From: Pelomyxa schiedti
Lineage: Eukaryota; Evosea; Pelobiontida; Pelomyxidae
Direction: 5' to 3'
NCBI GenBank assembly: GCA_020536535.1
Contig: JAHLWZ010000963.1
Coordinates: 1,452-37,549, forward strand
Length of the DNA: 36,098 nt
In this document: positions 1 to 10,500 of the stretch, in pieces
How the letters are laid out: the number at the start of each line of letters is the position of its first letter
Numbering within the stretch: the first letter of the stretch is position 1
The notes under the pieces: generated by a model
Database searches by the model: none
The model's input: the letters and a program-made list of their open reading frames with translations, nothing else
What the model was told of the DNA's origin: nothing
Program-made: the position numbers and the translations under genes

Positions 1-135
1 CACAAAGCAAGCATAAAAATGTACTCCAACAAAGCAGGCAGGCATAAAAATGCACAATACACAAAGCAAGCATAAAAATGCGCGAGAAACAGAAACAGAA
101 ACAAAGCAGGCATCAAAAATGCACGAGCATAAAAA
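1..135. repeat. Imperfect short tandem repeat at the window edge
   Basis: Three to four degenerate copies of a roughly 20-base unit close to ACAAAGCARGCATAAAAATG lie head to tail with variable spacers. They start near positions 2, 30, 60 and 103. They are followed by an A-rich tract near 129-145. There is no open reading frame through the array. The array may continue beyond the left edge. Its function is unknown. Confidence 0.6.
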
Positions 136-1296
136 AAAAAAATAAATACGCGTAAACACAACAAATAATAAACGCCAACTTCCGCCGTCCTTTGCTTTTT
201 ATGCAACGCTCCACCACAGAAACAACCATTTTTTTTCTCGGTGACTAGCGTTTCCAGCGCGTTTCGGGAACGTTTTTCAAGAGTTTAAGGTGAGAAGTAA
301 AGAATTTTAATGACAAAGTTTTATGTGCAGATCAGCTTAATAAACGAAGTTGAAAGAACCATTTTCATCAATAAAACCGTGGGTAAGGGTGTGACTATGC
401 TGGGACCAGCATAGACATTGTCCATGTCGGTGATGGAAGCAACGTGAGCACGTCAAGTGAAAAAAACCATTGTATTTACTGGTTGGTGTTTGTGATGGAG
501 CGCGTGACCTAAATTGGGGGGACTTGTGGTGGGGACCATGGGCACAACAACAAGTGTGAGCTACTCTCCTCTCGTTGCGTTTGTTTCCCCAACACAACAT
601 AGGACACCACTGTGACGCCGGCCACACCGCAACAGAACAAGCACAGCACAGTAGGCATGCGCCAACATTTTTTTTTTGAAAATTTCCCTGACCCTACTTC
701 CTGTAAAAGTGGGAGTTTATTCTTTTTCTTTCGGTACTGACACGATAACCAGGTGTTGAAGATTTTGTCTATGACAACGTATGCCCTTTGCACACACCAT
801 CCTGACAAAGATGAAGTACACTTCTCCCTCTTGTTTTATCATCACCCCTCACCAATAACAGGCACCGCCACACACCTTGTCCCTGGTAGACAAGTCCGGA
901 CCATCTTCTCCTCTCCTGCCCCCATACCGCATGTTGGACAATATGCAGCACAGGGTCCCCGGCATTGCACCTCTTTCTGCATTTCTGGCACCTGGTGCAC
1001 TGGTGTGTGGTCTCTTTATTTCTCCATCTCACATACTTGAAATTAGGTTGCATACCACTTGCCACCCACTCCCGTTTTATCACCCCACTCAACAACTCTA
1101 TCTCACCTGCTCTACCACTCAATTCCGCTCTTCTCCCTCTCACAAACACAGCCACATAAAAAATAATTCCTTCAGGAAGAAGGGAGGAATGTGAGAACCG
1201 TACAAGAAAAACAAAGACGAGAGACATTGTGTGTTGTAGGTGCCTAAGTTTTACTCAAAATGTCTATCTTGATTAGTGTGTGGTAGGGTTGTTATG
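136..1296. other. Stretch without a supported gene
   Basis: I cannot support a gene here. Open frames exist on both strands, for example minus-strand frames at 769-1227 and 509-808 and a plus-strand frame at 877-1194. They overlap one another, match no family I know and do not join into a convincing spliced model. One minus frame holds a small Cys/Arg cluster (CTRCQKCRKRCNAGD) and another a hydrophobic stretch, both possibly by chance. Part of this stretch could be the 3' end of the minus-strand gene that begins at 1943. The base composition is uneven, with pyrimidine-rich plus-strand segments between 800 and 1150. Confidence 0.4.
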
Positions 1297-1943
1297 TTAA
1301 GGATCACCCAGTGTTCTGATCCCTTCTGTAAGGCATTGAGAAGCATTGAACATCAGGAATTCGTGGTCGATTGTTGCACCATACTTTTTCCCTCTGTCGG
1401 AGATCTGGGAGAGCTCCACTTGGTATCGGGTAATTGCCGCCTGATGGAATTGCTTTTGCAGCCACTCCTCGGTGGTCATGGCAAGAGGATCCTTTGATTT
1501 GTGATTTGGTTATTTGTTATTTGTTTCGTTATAGATGACAACCTGCGTTCTTTCCATAGATTCATGCACACACTTTTGCAGTTCCTTCACAGCATTATTC
1601 GCATTCCCATGACCGATGGTTGTGCCGTTGACTTCAGCCTGTGGTGCATTAAGCTTGCAGCACTGAAATTTGTCAATGCCAGCGAGTTGCGGCTTAACTG
1701 TCAGCGGCTTAAGAGGTGTAGGGGCATCAGAAGACACTAACCTGACTTCCGCAGCTCTCGTGCTCGTTGATAAGAATCTATCCCAAGGTTTACCAACTCC
1801 TGCGCACTTGCCTGGTAGATTTCAAGGGGAGTCATATGCCCCAGTATCGCTAGTTCCTTCTCTTTTCGAAGCATTTTTTCCATCCTACGCAAATTAAGTT
1901 GTCGTTTTCTTCGTTGTAGCGTTTGTTACCTCTTTGCGCACAT
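1297..1943 (-). CDS. Small charged protein of unknown function, spliced
   Basis: I do not recognise the family. The model reads from ATG at 1943-1941, with a possible second start at 1883, and ends with TAA at 1297-1299. The likely exons encode a basic start (MCAKRKRQLNLRRMEKM). A helical stretch follows (LEIYQASAQELVNLGIDSYQ), then a linker, then an amphipathic end (MTTEEWLQKQFHQAAITRYQ ... ASQCLTEGIRTLG). Introns are inferred near 1734-1690, where GTTAGT leads to GACAG, and near 1545-1495, where GTTGTC leads to CAAAG. Joining these keeps one frame of about 160 residues. The use of the 1943 start needs a very short intron of 21 bases at about 1926-1906. The 3' end could instead splice on past 1297. 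The helical, charged composition suggests a small adaptor or complex subunit, but that is only inference. Confidence 0.5.
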
Positions 1944-2136
1944 TGGTTAACTTCACCTTTCGTCTGTTGGGGATTTTAGTGTTTCTTCTAAAGGCGTTCA
2001 GCGATAATCAGGCACCATTTGACCCCACAACAGCCTCCACAGTCAACTCTCGTAGCTACGATCTCTTCGTGCCTCCCATTCAATAACGCATTCTTTTGTT
2101 CTTCTTCGAAAAAACCAATTTCGTTTTCGCCCTTGC

Positions 2137-3460
2137 TCAGGAGCGATCCTTGTTGGGGAGGATTTCATCAGGATCGTTTAGAACGTCACGGACAAAATCC
2201 TCGTCGAACTCGGGCTCTGCCTCGTCGGGGTGTGCTGGGCCTGACCGTTGAGCGGGATTTGGACACAGAGTCAAAGTGGCAGCTGGAGCTGTAGTAGGAG
2301 GTGTAGATGTAGATTGAATTGCCGGGGTTGATGTGTCAATGAGGGCATAGTTGGGCCTGCCATCCCACTTGACCAACTGTGCGCCGTACTGTATTGACCT
2401 CAGGGCAATTGATAAGTTCTCTGGCTTGAGTACAGGAGTCCTGGTTTCGGCAGACGAAACAGTGTCTGCACTAGATGTTGTAGCACCCTGGGGCCTGAGT
2501 TTCTTCGCTCTAGTTTTCAGAATATAATCAAACTCCATATTGGAACGGCACTGCACTGCCTTGATGTGCTGAACTGTCAACCATGAGGCTGTTGTCATCG
2601 TGATATCCTATTTTGCCTTAGTACAGAGAATCAAAGCTGAGAACACTCACCTTCACGTCTGTGACAGGGTGTATTGTGGTGACACAAGCGGTGCTACTAT
2701 CTTCAGGAGGGGCCGGAAGGGTAGTGCTTCCAGGAGTTGTAGTGGGATTGGGTTTGGGTTTGCTGGTACTCCCACTTGCACTGGGGTGGAGACTGGGCTG
2801 CCCATCTGGACTTGCACTAGATTCAGGAACCTTTTTGGTGCCATTGAAATTAGTAACTGGAAGATAGTGAATTGTTGTAGTGGTAAAATTAATCTCTTAC
2901 CCCAAGGTCAGAGTTGTTCACGTCATTCAACTCTGACAATGTGTGTATATTTGTACTATTGCAGGAGGACGGTTTGGAACCCTAATGAGCAGTAAGTCGG
3001 TAAAGAAAAAATAGAGTAGAAGTTACTGGCAGAAGTTGTGCTCTCTTATCTTCTGTAAGGTACCTGATCTGGCAGTTTGCCTTACCGAGGATGACATACG
3101 AACCAGTGCATCTCTCGGCATCCGCTGCTGTTTGGAAGCAGATGAACATCCCAACAGTTCCGGTTGGGGAGGCCTTTTTGCTACTGGTTGTTAGGGGCGT
3201 GCTCGCGTAATTAATTAATTAATTAGAAACAGCATGGTTGCGGTGCCATACATTTTACGCGATGCCAAGGCGTCAAGCACTAGCTGAGGGTTGGTGTTAG
3301 CGGGCACGTTGCTCAAATAGCGCCATGTAGTGGGGTCCATCTTTTTCTTTGGAGCCACAGTCGAAGTACTGCTTGGACTGTACATGTTGCTTGCCTGGTT
3401 TTTTGTGTTGCTTTGATTTTTTGGACCGGGGCCCTTTTTGTCACAAATTCCTTTTGGCAT
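2137..3460 (-). CDS. Unknown Ser/Thr/Pro-rich protein with acidic tail, spliced
   Basis: This is an unrecognised protein of roughly 330 residues. Translation starts at ATG 3460-3458 with a basic, low-complexity N-terminus (MPKGICDKKGPGPKNQ), followed by a short ordered-looking stretch (TTWRYLSNVPANTNPQ). A Ser/Thr/Pro-rich middle comes next. The last exon carries an ordered segment (SIALRSIQYGAQLVKWDGRP) and an acidic end (EFDEDFVRDVLNDPDE). It stops with TGA at 2137-2139. Good GT-AG introns are seen at about 2650-2606 (GTGAGT to ATAGG) and 2900-2858 (GTAAGA to TTCCAG). The next upstream intron has several possible borders. In a different frame choice the second exon mimics an RRM, but the splice phases disfavour that reading. 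The next gene upstream on the same strand ends at 4073, or at 3788 if the small peptide there is real. Confidence 0.6.
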
Positions 3461-3787
3461 CTGCTTCTTGCTTCTTCCTCCGGACTCTTTTTTTAGGCTG
3501 TTATTGCCGCGCAGGGTAATTATACATCACGAGGCCAAACGAATGTGGGTTCAAAGTTTCCAAATGCTTTCGCGTTGGCAACATATGGGCCGCAGTTGAT
3601 GGAGTATGAGGCAGATGTATTCTCCAAGTCAGTCTCTTATTTGCATGACAATAATTGAGCCAAGGTGTGAGTTGCGGTGCCCCTCTACCAAGGAGCTGAT
3701 TGTACGGTAAGAATGACCTCTGGATCCCGGGCAGGTTCGTAGCTTCAGTGAGGCCAGTGAACGACACGAACAACTGTCGTGGCAAAA

Positions 3788-4027
3788 CTACAATGAAATA
3801 GATCCAGCAGGTTGTCCAGGGTCGACTCGGGGAGCAGTCACACTCGCCCAATTCCGATTCCTACGCTTTATGCGACACTTTCCGCGACACTTTCCGCGAC
3901 ACTTTCTACGACACTTCACGTAAAACGGATAGATATGGATGGGGCTTTGGCAATCTACAGGGTAAACAAGTACTTGGGTTGACAAACACAACAGGGTAAT
4001 GAACGTAAAACAAAGACCCAGTAACAT
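3788..4027 (-). CDS. Candidate small secreted Cys/Arg-rich cationic peptide
   Basis: This is a 79-codon frame with ATG at 4027-4025. It begins with a hydrophobic stretch that looks like a signal peptide (MLLGLCFTFITLLCLSTQVL). The mature part would be very basic and Cys-rich, built on four tandem copies of a four-residue unit around KCRG, ending in KCRIKRRNRN. The unit comes from a 12-base DNA tandem repeat. This layout resembles secreted cationic peptides, but no known family is matched. The frame sits in a 612-base gap between two larger minus-strand genes. It may be a chance reading of a simple repeat or part of a 3' UTR. Confidence 0.25.
   Translation of the reverse strand: MLLGLCFTFITLLCLSTQVLVYPVDCQSPIHIYPFYVKCRRKCRGKCRGKCRIKRRNRNWASVTAPRVDPGQPAGSISL
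3872..3918. repeat. 12-base tandem repeat, about 4 copies
   Basis: The unit GCGACACTTTCC occurs at 3872 and 3884. It occurs again with one change at 3896, followed by a decayed copy from 3908. The 12-base period keeps reading frame. On the minus strand it encodes repeated KCRG-type residues in the peptide candidate at 3788-4027. Confidence 0.85.
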
Positions 4028-4072
4028 GTTATTACAGAAGCTAAATACAGAAAGGACCACTCACTCACTGGA

Positions 4073-7000
4073 TTACCTACGTCCGGTTTTTATTGCAAGG
4101 CGAACTTTGCTTATTTCTTTGCACAGTTCCTCCAGTCTCTTTTCGCCTTTGATTTGGTACTGAAGCTGGTCCCTTGTTTTTGGGTGCCCTGCTTTCTTGT
4201 GTAGGTCACTTTCCAGCTGTGCCTTTTCAGTGGTCAGCTGATCCAAAAGTTCTTCCAATTGTTGCCTTGTGGGTTGCTGCTGTTGAGCCTGTTGTTGAGG
4301 GGGTGGTTGTGGTTGCATTTGCGGGGATTGGTCCCACTCATCCTGTGAATATTGGTCATTTTCTGCGGTGTTAGTGGGGAGTTGTTGAGGTTCAAAGTAT
4401 TCCTCCCTCACAGTGACTCTTTCTCGCCTTGGTTGGTTGTTTGGGGCCCGGAATATCCTCGGCGGTGCTACTGGTTCCTCAGCAAAAACGGAATCCGGCT
4501 CTCGCATTGTCTGTTTGTTGATGTATTTGGTTTAAGTTGTGGTTAGGAAGGAACAAGGAGGACACACGTTCACTCGGTTGAGCTCTCTTTCCAGCATCTT
4601 GCTCCGCATAGAAAGGCGGGAAACTTCTGACTCCAGTCTTGCTTGGTACAGATGAAGTTCCTTAAGTTGTTGGTCTAAAATCATGTTTTCTGCCTAGAGT
4701 GGAAAGGTGAGAGTTCTGACGAGGTAGTCCAACACAACCTGTGATTCGCGGAGTTGCCTATCAAGAGAATCCATAGTTTTGGATTGTCTGGTGAGTTCCG
4801 CACATTTGTCATCATAACTCAGTTCCAACTCTGGTTGTGAAAGCTTAGAAATTTATATTAATAAGTTAATGTAGAAAACCGGACAATGCTCTTTCATTGT
4901 GGGTATGACGTTGCTGTGATCGCGCAAGTTGACTGGATAGATTGCACACTTTCTCAGTTAATTGAGCATTCTAATATGTTAAGTTAAATTGAGAGTGGAA
5001 ACTATGTTACCAGGTCTTCTGTTGTAGAAAGCTTTTTTTGAAGAAGGTCCATTTCTGTTTGCATGCTTGATAGCTGGACAGTGTTGAGACCGATTTGTGG
5101 AGAAAAGGGGAATTTACATGGGAAGAGAGCTCCCTTTCACGGCGCTTAAGTTCTTCTTCTGTGCGTTGCTTCTGCATGAGGATGTTTGATAAATGTGAAT
5201 TCTCTCTATAAATGTATCAAAAGAGCCCCAACGGATAGTTAAAACCTTTCCCTCAAGGCAATAGCTTGCTTTGCTTTGAGGACGAATTCATCGAACTACT
5301 AGAGGGTAAGATGGGAGCGCTATATTTGCGTTTTTACTTGAGCTGTGACAACAGAAAGATTTTCTTCTAATGACATTTTTTGCCCACTAAGTACTTCAAT
5401 GACATGCTTCTGGCTCTCTAGTTCCTGCCAATAAGGTCAGTCATGTGAAGCCCTGTTCCTTATACTGAAAGAGAGACCTACTGCAGAGAAATTTAGCTCT
5501 TGCTCCCGAAGTGCTTGCTCGAGTTGGCCAATATCACTTTCGAGTTTCAGTATTCTCTTCTTAGAATTAGTTAAATCAAGGTAGGGATGTCTAGCAACAT
5601 TCTCAGACTGAATCAGCATCGTTTCCTGGGGAAAACCAGAATTAGTGACTTATGTTACAACAAAAAAATCACACTTGAACAAGCCGCGGTGGCTCTTGTT
5701 CTGCACTTGGTTGGTCATTTTTAGTTCACAAAATTTACTTTTTATATATGTTTCTTTCAATTACAGAGAAGGATTTACAGTGCAGTCATTTGAGGCTGTA
5801 ACGGACTCAAAGTTTCCAGATTTTGTACTTCAGGAACATGTGATTTCTTTGCTGGCAATTATTATACATAAACAACAGAAAGAGGGAAAATACCCTTGTA
5901 GGGGGAGGTGAATGTACAACCCGGGGTCGAGAGGTTGGTACAGGTGTGTCCTCGTTCAATTCATTCAACTGGGTCTCAGTAAGGGAAAAATCACCCTGTG
6001 ATATTCCTTAGGAGTTCCATTTTCTGTGTCAAAGGACAAACTGGATTCTGGTTCTCTTTCTAAATAGGATAAAGGCAAAATAAGTTGCAAAAGGATAATA
6101 TTATCTTACAGACCAGTTGAGTGCGTGGAGGCTTAGACCCCTTCCGATGGTGCTGTGTTGTTATTTTATTTTGGTAAGCAGTGTTAAGTGAGAAGGGCGG
6201 CCACACCTCTACAGTATTGGAGCCAGTCTTTTCGCCTTGAGGTGAACCCCTATACTTGTGCTACTCAGAAGTAGACAGAATAATAAAGGAATGCACCTGT
6301 GCCCACTGTGACCCAGTTGCCATAAACCCATTCATTGGGCTGTTTATGCCAACCATCATACCAGAGGATTCCAGTGGGTTTTCAGCTCCGTAATCCACTC
6401 CTATATCATGAAGCGATTTTCATCAGGTGATGATTGATGCCAAACTTGTAGTTTATTAGGGACTCACCAAGAGTGTTGGTGTTCACTTGTTCAACATCCA
6501 AATTCCCAGAGCTCTCCATCTCAGCCTGATCATAACTTTGCTGCCCCACGTTACTCTAGGAATAAAAAAAAATTAACTTGAGCTCACCCCACCAGCGCAC
6601 ACAGTCAAATCTTTGGGTTTTTATATGTGTATATCTATCTGTACGTAGCAGTTTCACCTGCGCCAACCCACCCACAAGTGCATACCACGACCCTCTGCCC
6701 ATGATGCCTCCTGCTTCTTCTCTTGTTGATCTGCTGCTGAGACTGGGGATCGGCCTCGGGCTCGCCCTCGCCCCCGTCGTTGTCGTTGTTGTTGTTGTTT
6801 GTTCCCGCCGTCGCTGCGCCGCCGCGCGGGTCCCTGGCCCTGGCTGCTTCGTCGTCGCCGCCGCCGCCACCAGCACCACCCCCAGCGGCCGGGCCGCCGT
6901 CCTGGGGTTCGTTTGCGGTGGCCGTGCCGTAGCCCGTGAGCACCAGCGACTCGGGGCCAGCGGCCTCCCCGTCGCCTTCGGTGGACGCGGAGCCCATCAT

Positions 7001-7237
7001 CGCCGCGCCCCCGCCGTCACCATCTTGCGCCTGCTCTTGCTGCTGTTGCTGTTGCTGCTGCCTGGTTCCAGTGGTCCCAGAGGCAGAGGTCCGTTTTTGC
7101 TGCTGTTGTTGTTGAGGCTGAGGCTGAGGGGGCTGGGGCGGGGGATTGGGCAGCTCGGGGTCGCCGATCAAGTTGGTCCCCAGCGCAGGGGATTGCCTCG
7201 CCGCCCTCATCGCGACATCGCCGTTATCGTCTGCCAT
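4073..7237 (-). CDS. Long coiled-coil protein with poly-Gln, Gly-rich N-terminus
   Basis: Translation starts at ATG 7237-7235 (MADDNGDVAMRAARQ). The first exon encodes about 200 residues of poly-Gln, poly-Gly and poly-Asn low complexity in GC-rich DNA. A chain of short exons follows (for example SNVGQQSYDQAEMESSGN and SSGMMVGINSPMNGFM). From about 5620 downward the exons are heptad-rich coiled coil, such as ILKLESDIGQLEQALREQEL and LERELNRVNTMREP. The last exon (4507-4073) has a Gln-rich linker and a conserved-looking charged C-terminal block (LEELLDQLTTEKAQLESDL ... EKRLEELCKEISKVRLAI), ending with TAA. Splice phases join the exon ending NRVN to the one starting TMREP, so the last exon belongs to this gene. 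The total is perhaps 800-900 residues. A cytoskeletal, centrosomal or Golgi scaffold would fit, but I cannot name the family. Confidence 0.7.
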
Positions 7238-7531
7238 TAGTTTTGCGACGTGAATGATTTCCGGGAACCGCAATTGCTTTGATGTTGGAAAAGGGAGAAC
7301 TGCAATGGTGCAGTGGGCTCAAACCGATGAACGAAATGATATGATCTTGCAAAACTTTTTTTTGTATTGCTATTACTAGTAGTAAAAACAAAAAGTACAC
7401 ACTAGGGACACATTGCATAACTCCATCCATCATAAGACAGGGAGGATTGGTGGTTTGGTTGGGGAGCCAATAATACACATTTGGAGAAGCCATTGTGTGA
7501 GTTGCTGTTCATCCAGACAGGTTGCAGCCTT
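7238..7531. other. Intergenic region between two minus-strand genes
   Basis: These 294 bases hold the 3' flank of the kinase gene and the presumed promoter of the coiled-coil gene. The only notable feature is a T-rich run near 7358-7366. I see no clear TATA box or other motif. The open frames crossing it have no supporting splice sites or recognisable protein. Confidence 0.5.
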
Positions 7532-10500
7532 TCACCCTTTGCCCAGAAGATTGAACTTTGCTCCAAACGAGAGCCTTTTGCTTCTGGTGGGTTGTGACAG
7601 CTGCCATATTCTGGCTATTTTGTCTCTTCCGCCGCTGAATATTCCGTTGCTATCCACATAAACACACTGAATTGATTCCGTGTGCCCTTTAACCTCTCTT
7701 ATGCAATTCCCTCTGTGCGGGTCCCAAATTCGAATTATCTGCATGGTTGCTTGGGGTTAGCGAATAAACCGGAAGTGTGTAGCAAACAAAGCCAAGAACC
7801 TTCTCATCACTGCATGAAACTAGCTTTGAGTCATCAAATGAAAGCCGCACAACAGGAGACTGAGTGAGGAATGTTTGATTGCACTTCATCAACCGAAGTT
7901 CCCATCGCCGCATTGTGCAATCAGAACTCCCGGTCACAAAAACGTTGTCACCTGAAACAAGGTCTACAGTGGTCACTGACTTGCTATGCCCTTTTTTTCG
8001 CGGTTATTTTGTTTTCACGGGGGGGAAGATGTGGCCAAATATATACCTCCTAATGTTGTTATCAACTGGTAGGGGGGAGTGCGTGGATCCCAAATTCTTA
8101 TGAAGCCATCATTGTAGCCTGTAACTATGACATCACTGTGGAATTTGGTACAAAGAGGTATGCTCGGTTTCGTGGCTAAACCAAAGGAGCAAATGACGGT
8201 CCCCACTTGCAAGTCCCAAAGCAACAGGGTATTATCCACGTAACCTGCAACAAGTTGGGATGTGTGCGCCGAAATGCTTGTGACTGCGCCGTGGTTTCCA
8301 TCTAAAACCTGGTTTCCTCACTTTAATTACACTCCTGGAAATCAGGGTTTTCATACATGTAAAACTTTCTTGCTTTTGAGGTTCCAAAGACGAATGGACT
8401 TGTCTTCCGAGCAACTGGATACTTTTTAGAGTTATGGGGAGTAGCTTCGACATACCTAATTAGAACATAACCAGGGTAGGTATCCGCCGTAACAAAATCA
8501 AGCCCATTTACTGCAGAAGTGTGAGACCGCAAAGTATGTGCACTTCGTGCCTTGTTCATATCCCATATCTGAAGATTATAAGCCATACAAAGGAGTTGCA
8601 GGGCACACTTTAATTGTCTTGTCACTGCTTGCAGTGTATACTCGAAATTTCTCATCCGCACCTTGCTTACAGCTGATTGCCAGAATAGTTTTATCATGAC
8701 CCTTTAACTCCGTTGTAAAAATCTCTTTTTGAGCCCAAGCTTGCCTACTTGTAACAGAGGATACAAACAGCTGCCGCCAGGACTTATCTGAAGTGCAAGA
8801 TTGGTAATTGGGGAAAGACAATTGTAATACGCACGTTTGATGATGACAGTATTGCAGTAATCCAGGCACACAAGTTGCCAAATATTATCGTCTTTCAAAA
8901 CTTTCTCCCAAGTATGGCACACCTGTTGAAAATGGAAGATTGAGAGGACTTTCTTACATGGAGAAATATGTACTAGAGATAGTTTCCCAACATCAGAGAT
9001 GTCAAGATATTTCATTATAGTTGCGATCACATTTGGTGGAAGTGCTTCAAGCAAGAAGCGTGGAATTTCTTGTGGTACTACTCTAGGTACTCCTTGGGCG
9101 TTGGCAACTATTTTTGTGGCGTCGGTAGTCTGAGCAGACGAGTCTTGTGCAGTTGTTTCATTGACGGCACTACCTTCACTGAAACTTGCTGAGGAGGAGA
9201 GAGATGGAGATGAAATTGGAATTTCCAGATTGGATAGAGAAAGAGTGCCAGCAACTCGGGCCATTGTTAGAAAAGGATGTTTCATTAAAGTTTTTGTATC
9301 TGGCCGCAGAGAGGGATCCCTGAAAAAACCTATCAGAGAAAATAATCGTGTAAAGATGAGAAACCTTTGTAGGCAGATATCAAGAAATTGTTGTAGTTGT
9401 GGAGATAGATGCGATGGAATTTGTAACGGGGTGTTACTGTTACAAATCGGGAACATAGCGAGTGCTGGTTCTGGCAGAGACAATAAATCCAAGAAGATCC
9501 ACTATGTGGAAGAATACCTGGAAATTGTTGGCTCCAAGGAGGTTTACCAGTAACCATTTCTACAACGGTACAGGCTAAACTCCAAACATCAGCTGGGCTG
9601 TTGATGGTGGAGGTAAATTGAATGGGTTTTTCGAATTTGTAATACTTACGTGCCAACCGCATTCCCAAGCATAACTTCTGGTGCCTATGTAAGGTTCACT
9701 AAAGATATTTGATATTTTAAAAGTATGTTGGTGTATGTGGCTCTTTTTTTGTTTGTAGGAAAAACCATCCAAAATGGTGTACCCCGTACACTCATCTGCT
9801 GTGCATGGGCCAAATTATCTTTTTTTTTTTTTAACAAAGAGTGGGGACAATTTACACAGTCAAAAAGTACCAGCAATTTTTCGTGAACACCCGAAATCAG
9901 AGAGTTTCACATTTTCTCTGCCGACTCCTGTATCAAGTAAGATATTTGCACACTGGGTTCCAAATTAGAAAATCAAAGCAAATGTGGCTAGTACTTTAAT
10001 GTCGCGATGTAGAATATTGCAGGAATGGAGATATGACAATCCCTGGAGTAGTTGCTTTGTATAAGATCGCACCATGTTTTCAGAGAAAGGTCCGAATTTG
10101 GATAATATAGAGCTCAAGGAGCCTCCACCAACATATCTTTGAGACTCTTCAGAAGGAGAAAAGTGATAATCGAAAAGGGGAGATTACTCCATGAAGATAT
10201 TGAGCTTGAGGCCTTCAATTGTTGCTCCAAGGTATTTGACAATATTTGGATGGTCAAGAGTTTTCATAAGCTGGATTTCTTGGTCATATGACTGGAGAAG
10301 CTATTTCAAGGTTACATTTTCTTATTTATTTGAAGTAAGTGCCACTTTTTGAGCTCTGTCGTCATCAGAGGGGTCTAATTCAATCTGTTTTGCAGCAAAA
10401 ATCTCGCCGGTATCAGTGTTTATTCCCATGAAAACAGTGCCAAATCCTCCTCGACCTACTGGTTGACCTATCTGCCAGTGTTTTGGTGTAGTTGTGCACT

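Larger units (their letters stand above)
3461..4072. other. Intergenic gap with weak coding candidates
   Basis: Apart from the small peptide candidate at 3788-4027, a minus-strand open frame runs from about 3851 to 3501 without an ATG start. A plus-strand frame near 3515-3658 reads in a protein-like way but also has no start or partner exon. Neither is supported by splice signals that join neighbours. The gap also holds a short 12-base tandem repeat. Confidence 0.4.

Noticed and set aside
769-1227. Minus-strand frame with a Cys cluster (HQCTRCQKCRKRC)
   Set aside because: It has no supported splice links, the Cys spacing matches no zinc-binding family I know, and overlapping frames are equally open.
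3060-3460. RRM-like reading in the unknown protein gene (YLSNVP as RNP2, GMFICF as RNP1)
   Set aside because: The second part needs a splice phase that the visible donor does not give. The phase-correct reading is low complexity and has no RRM.
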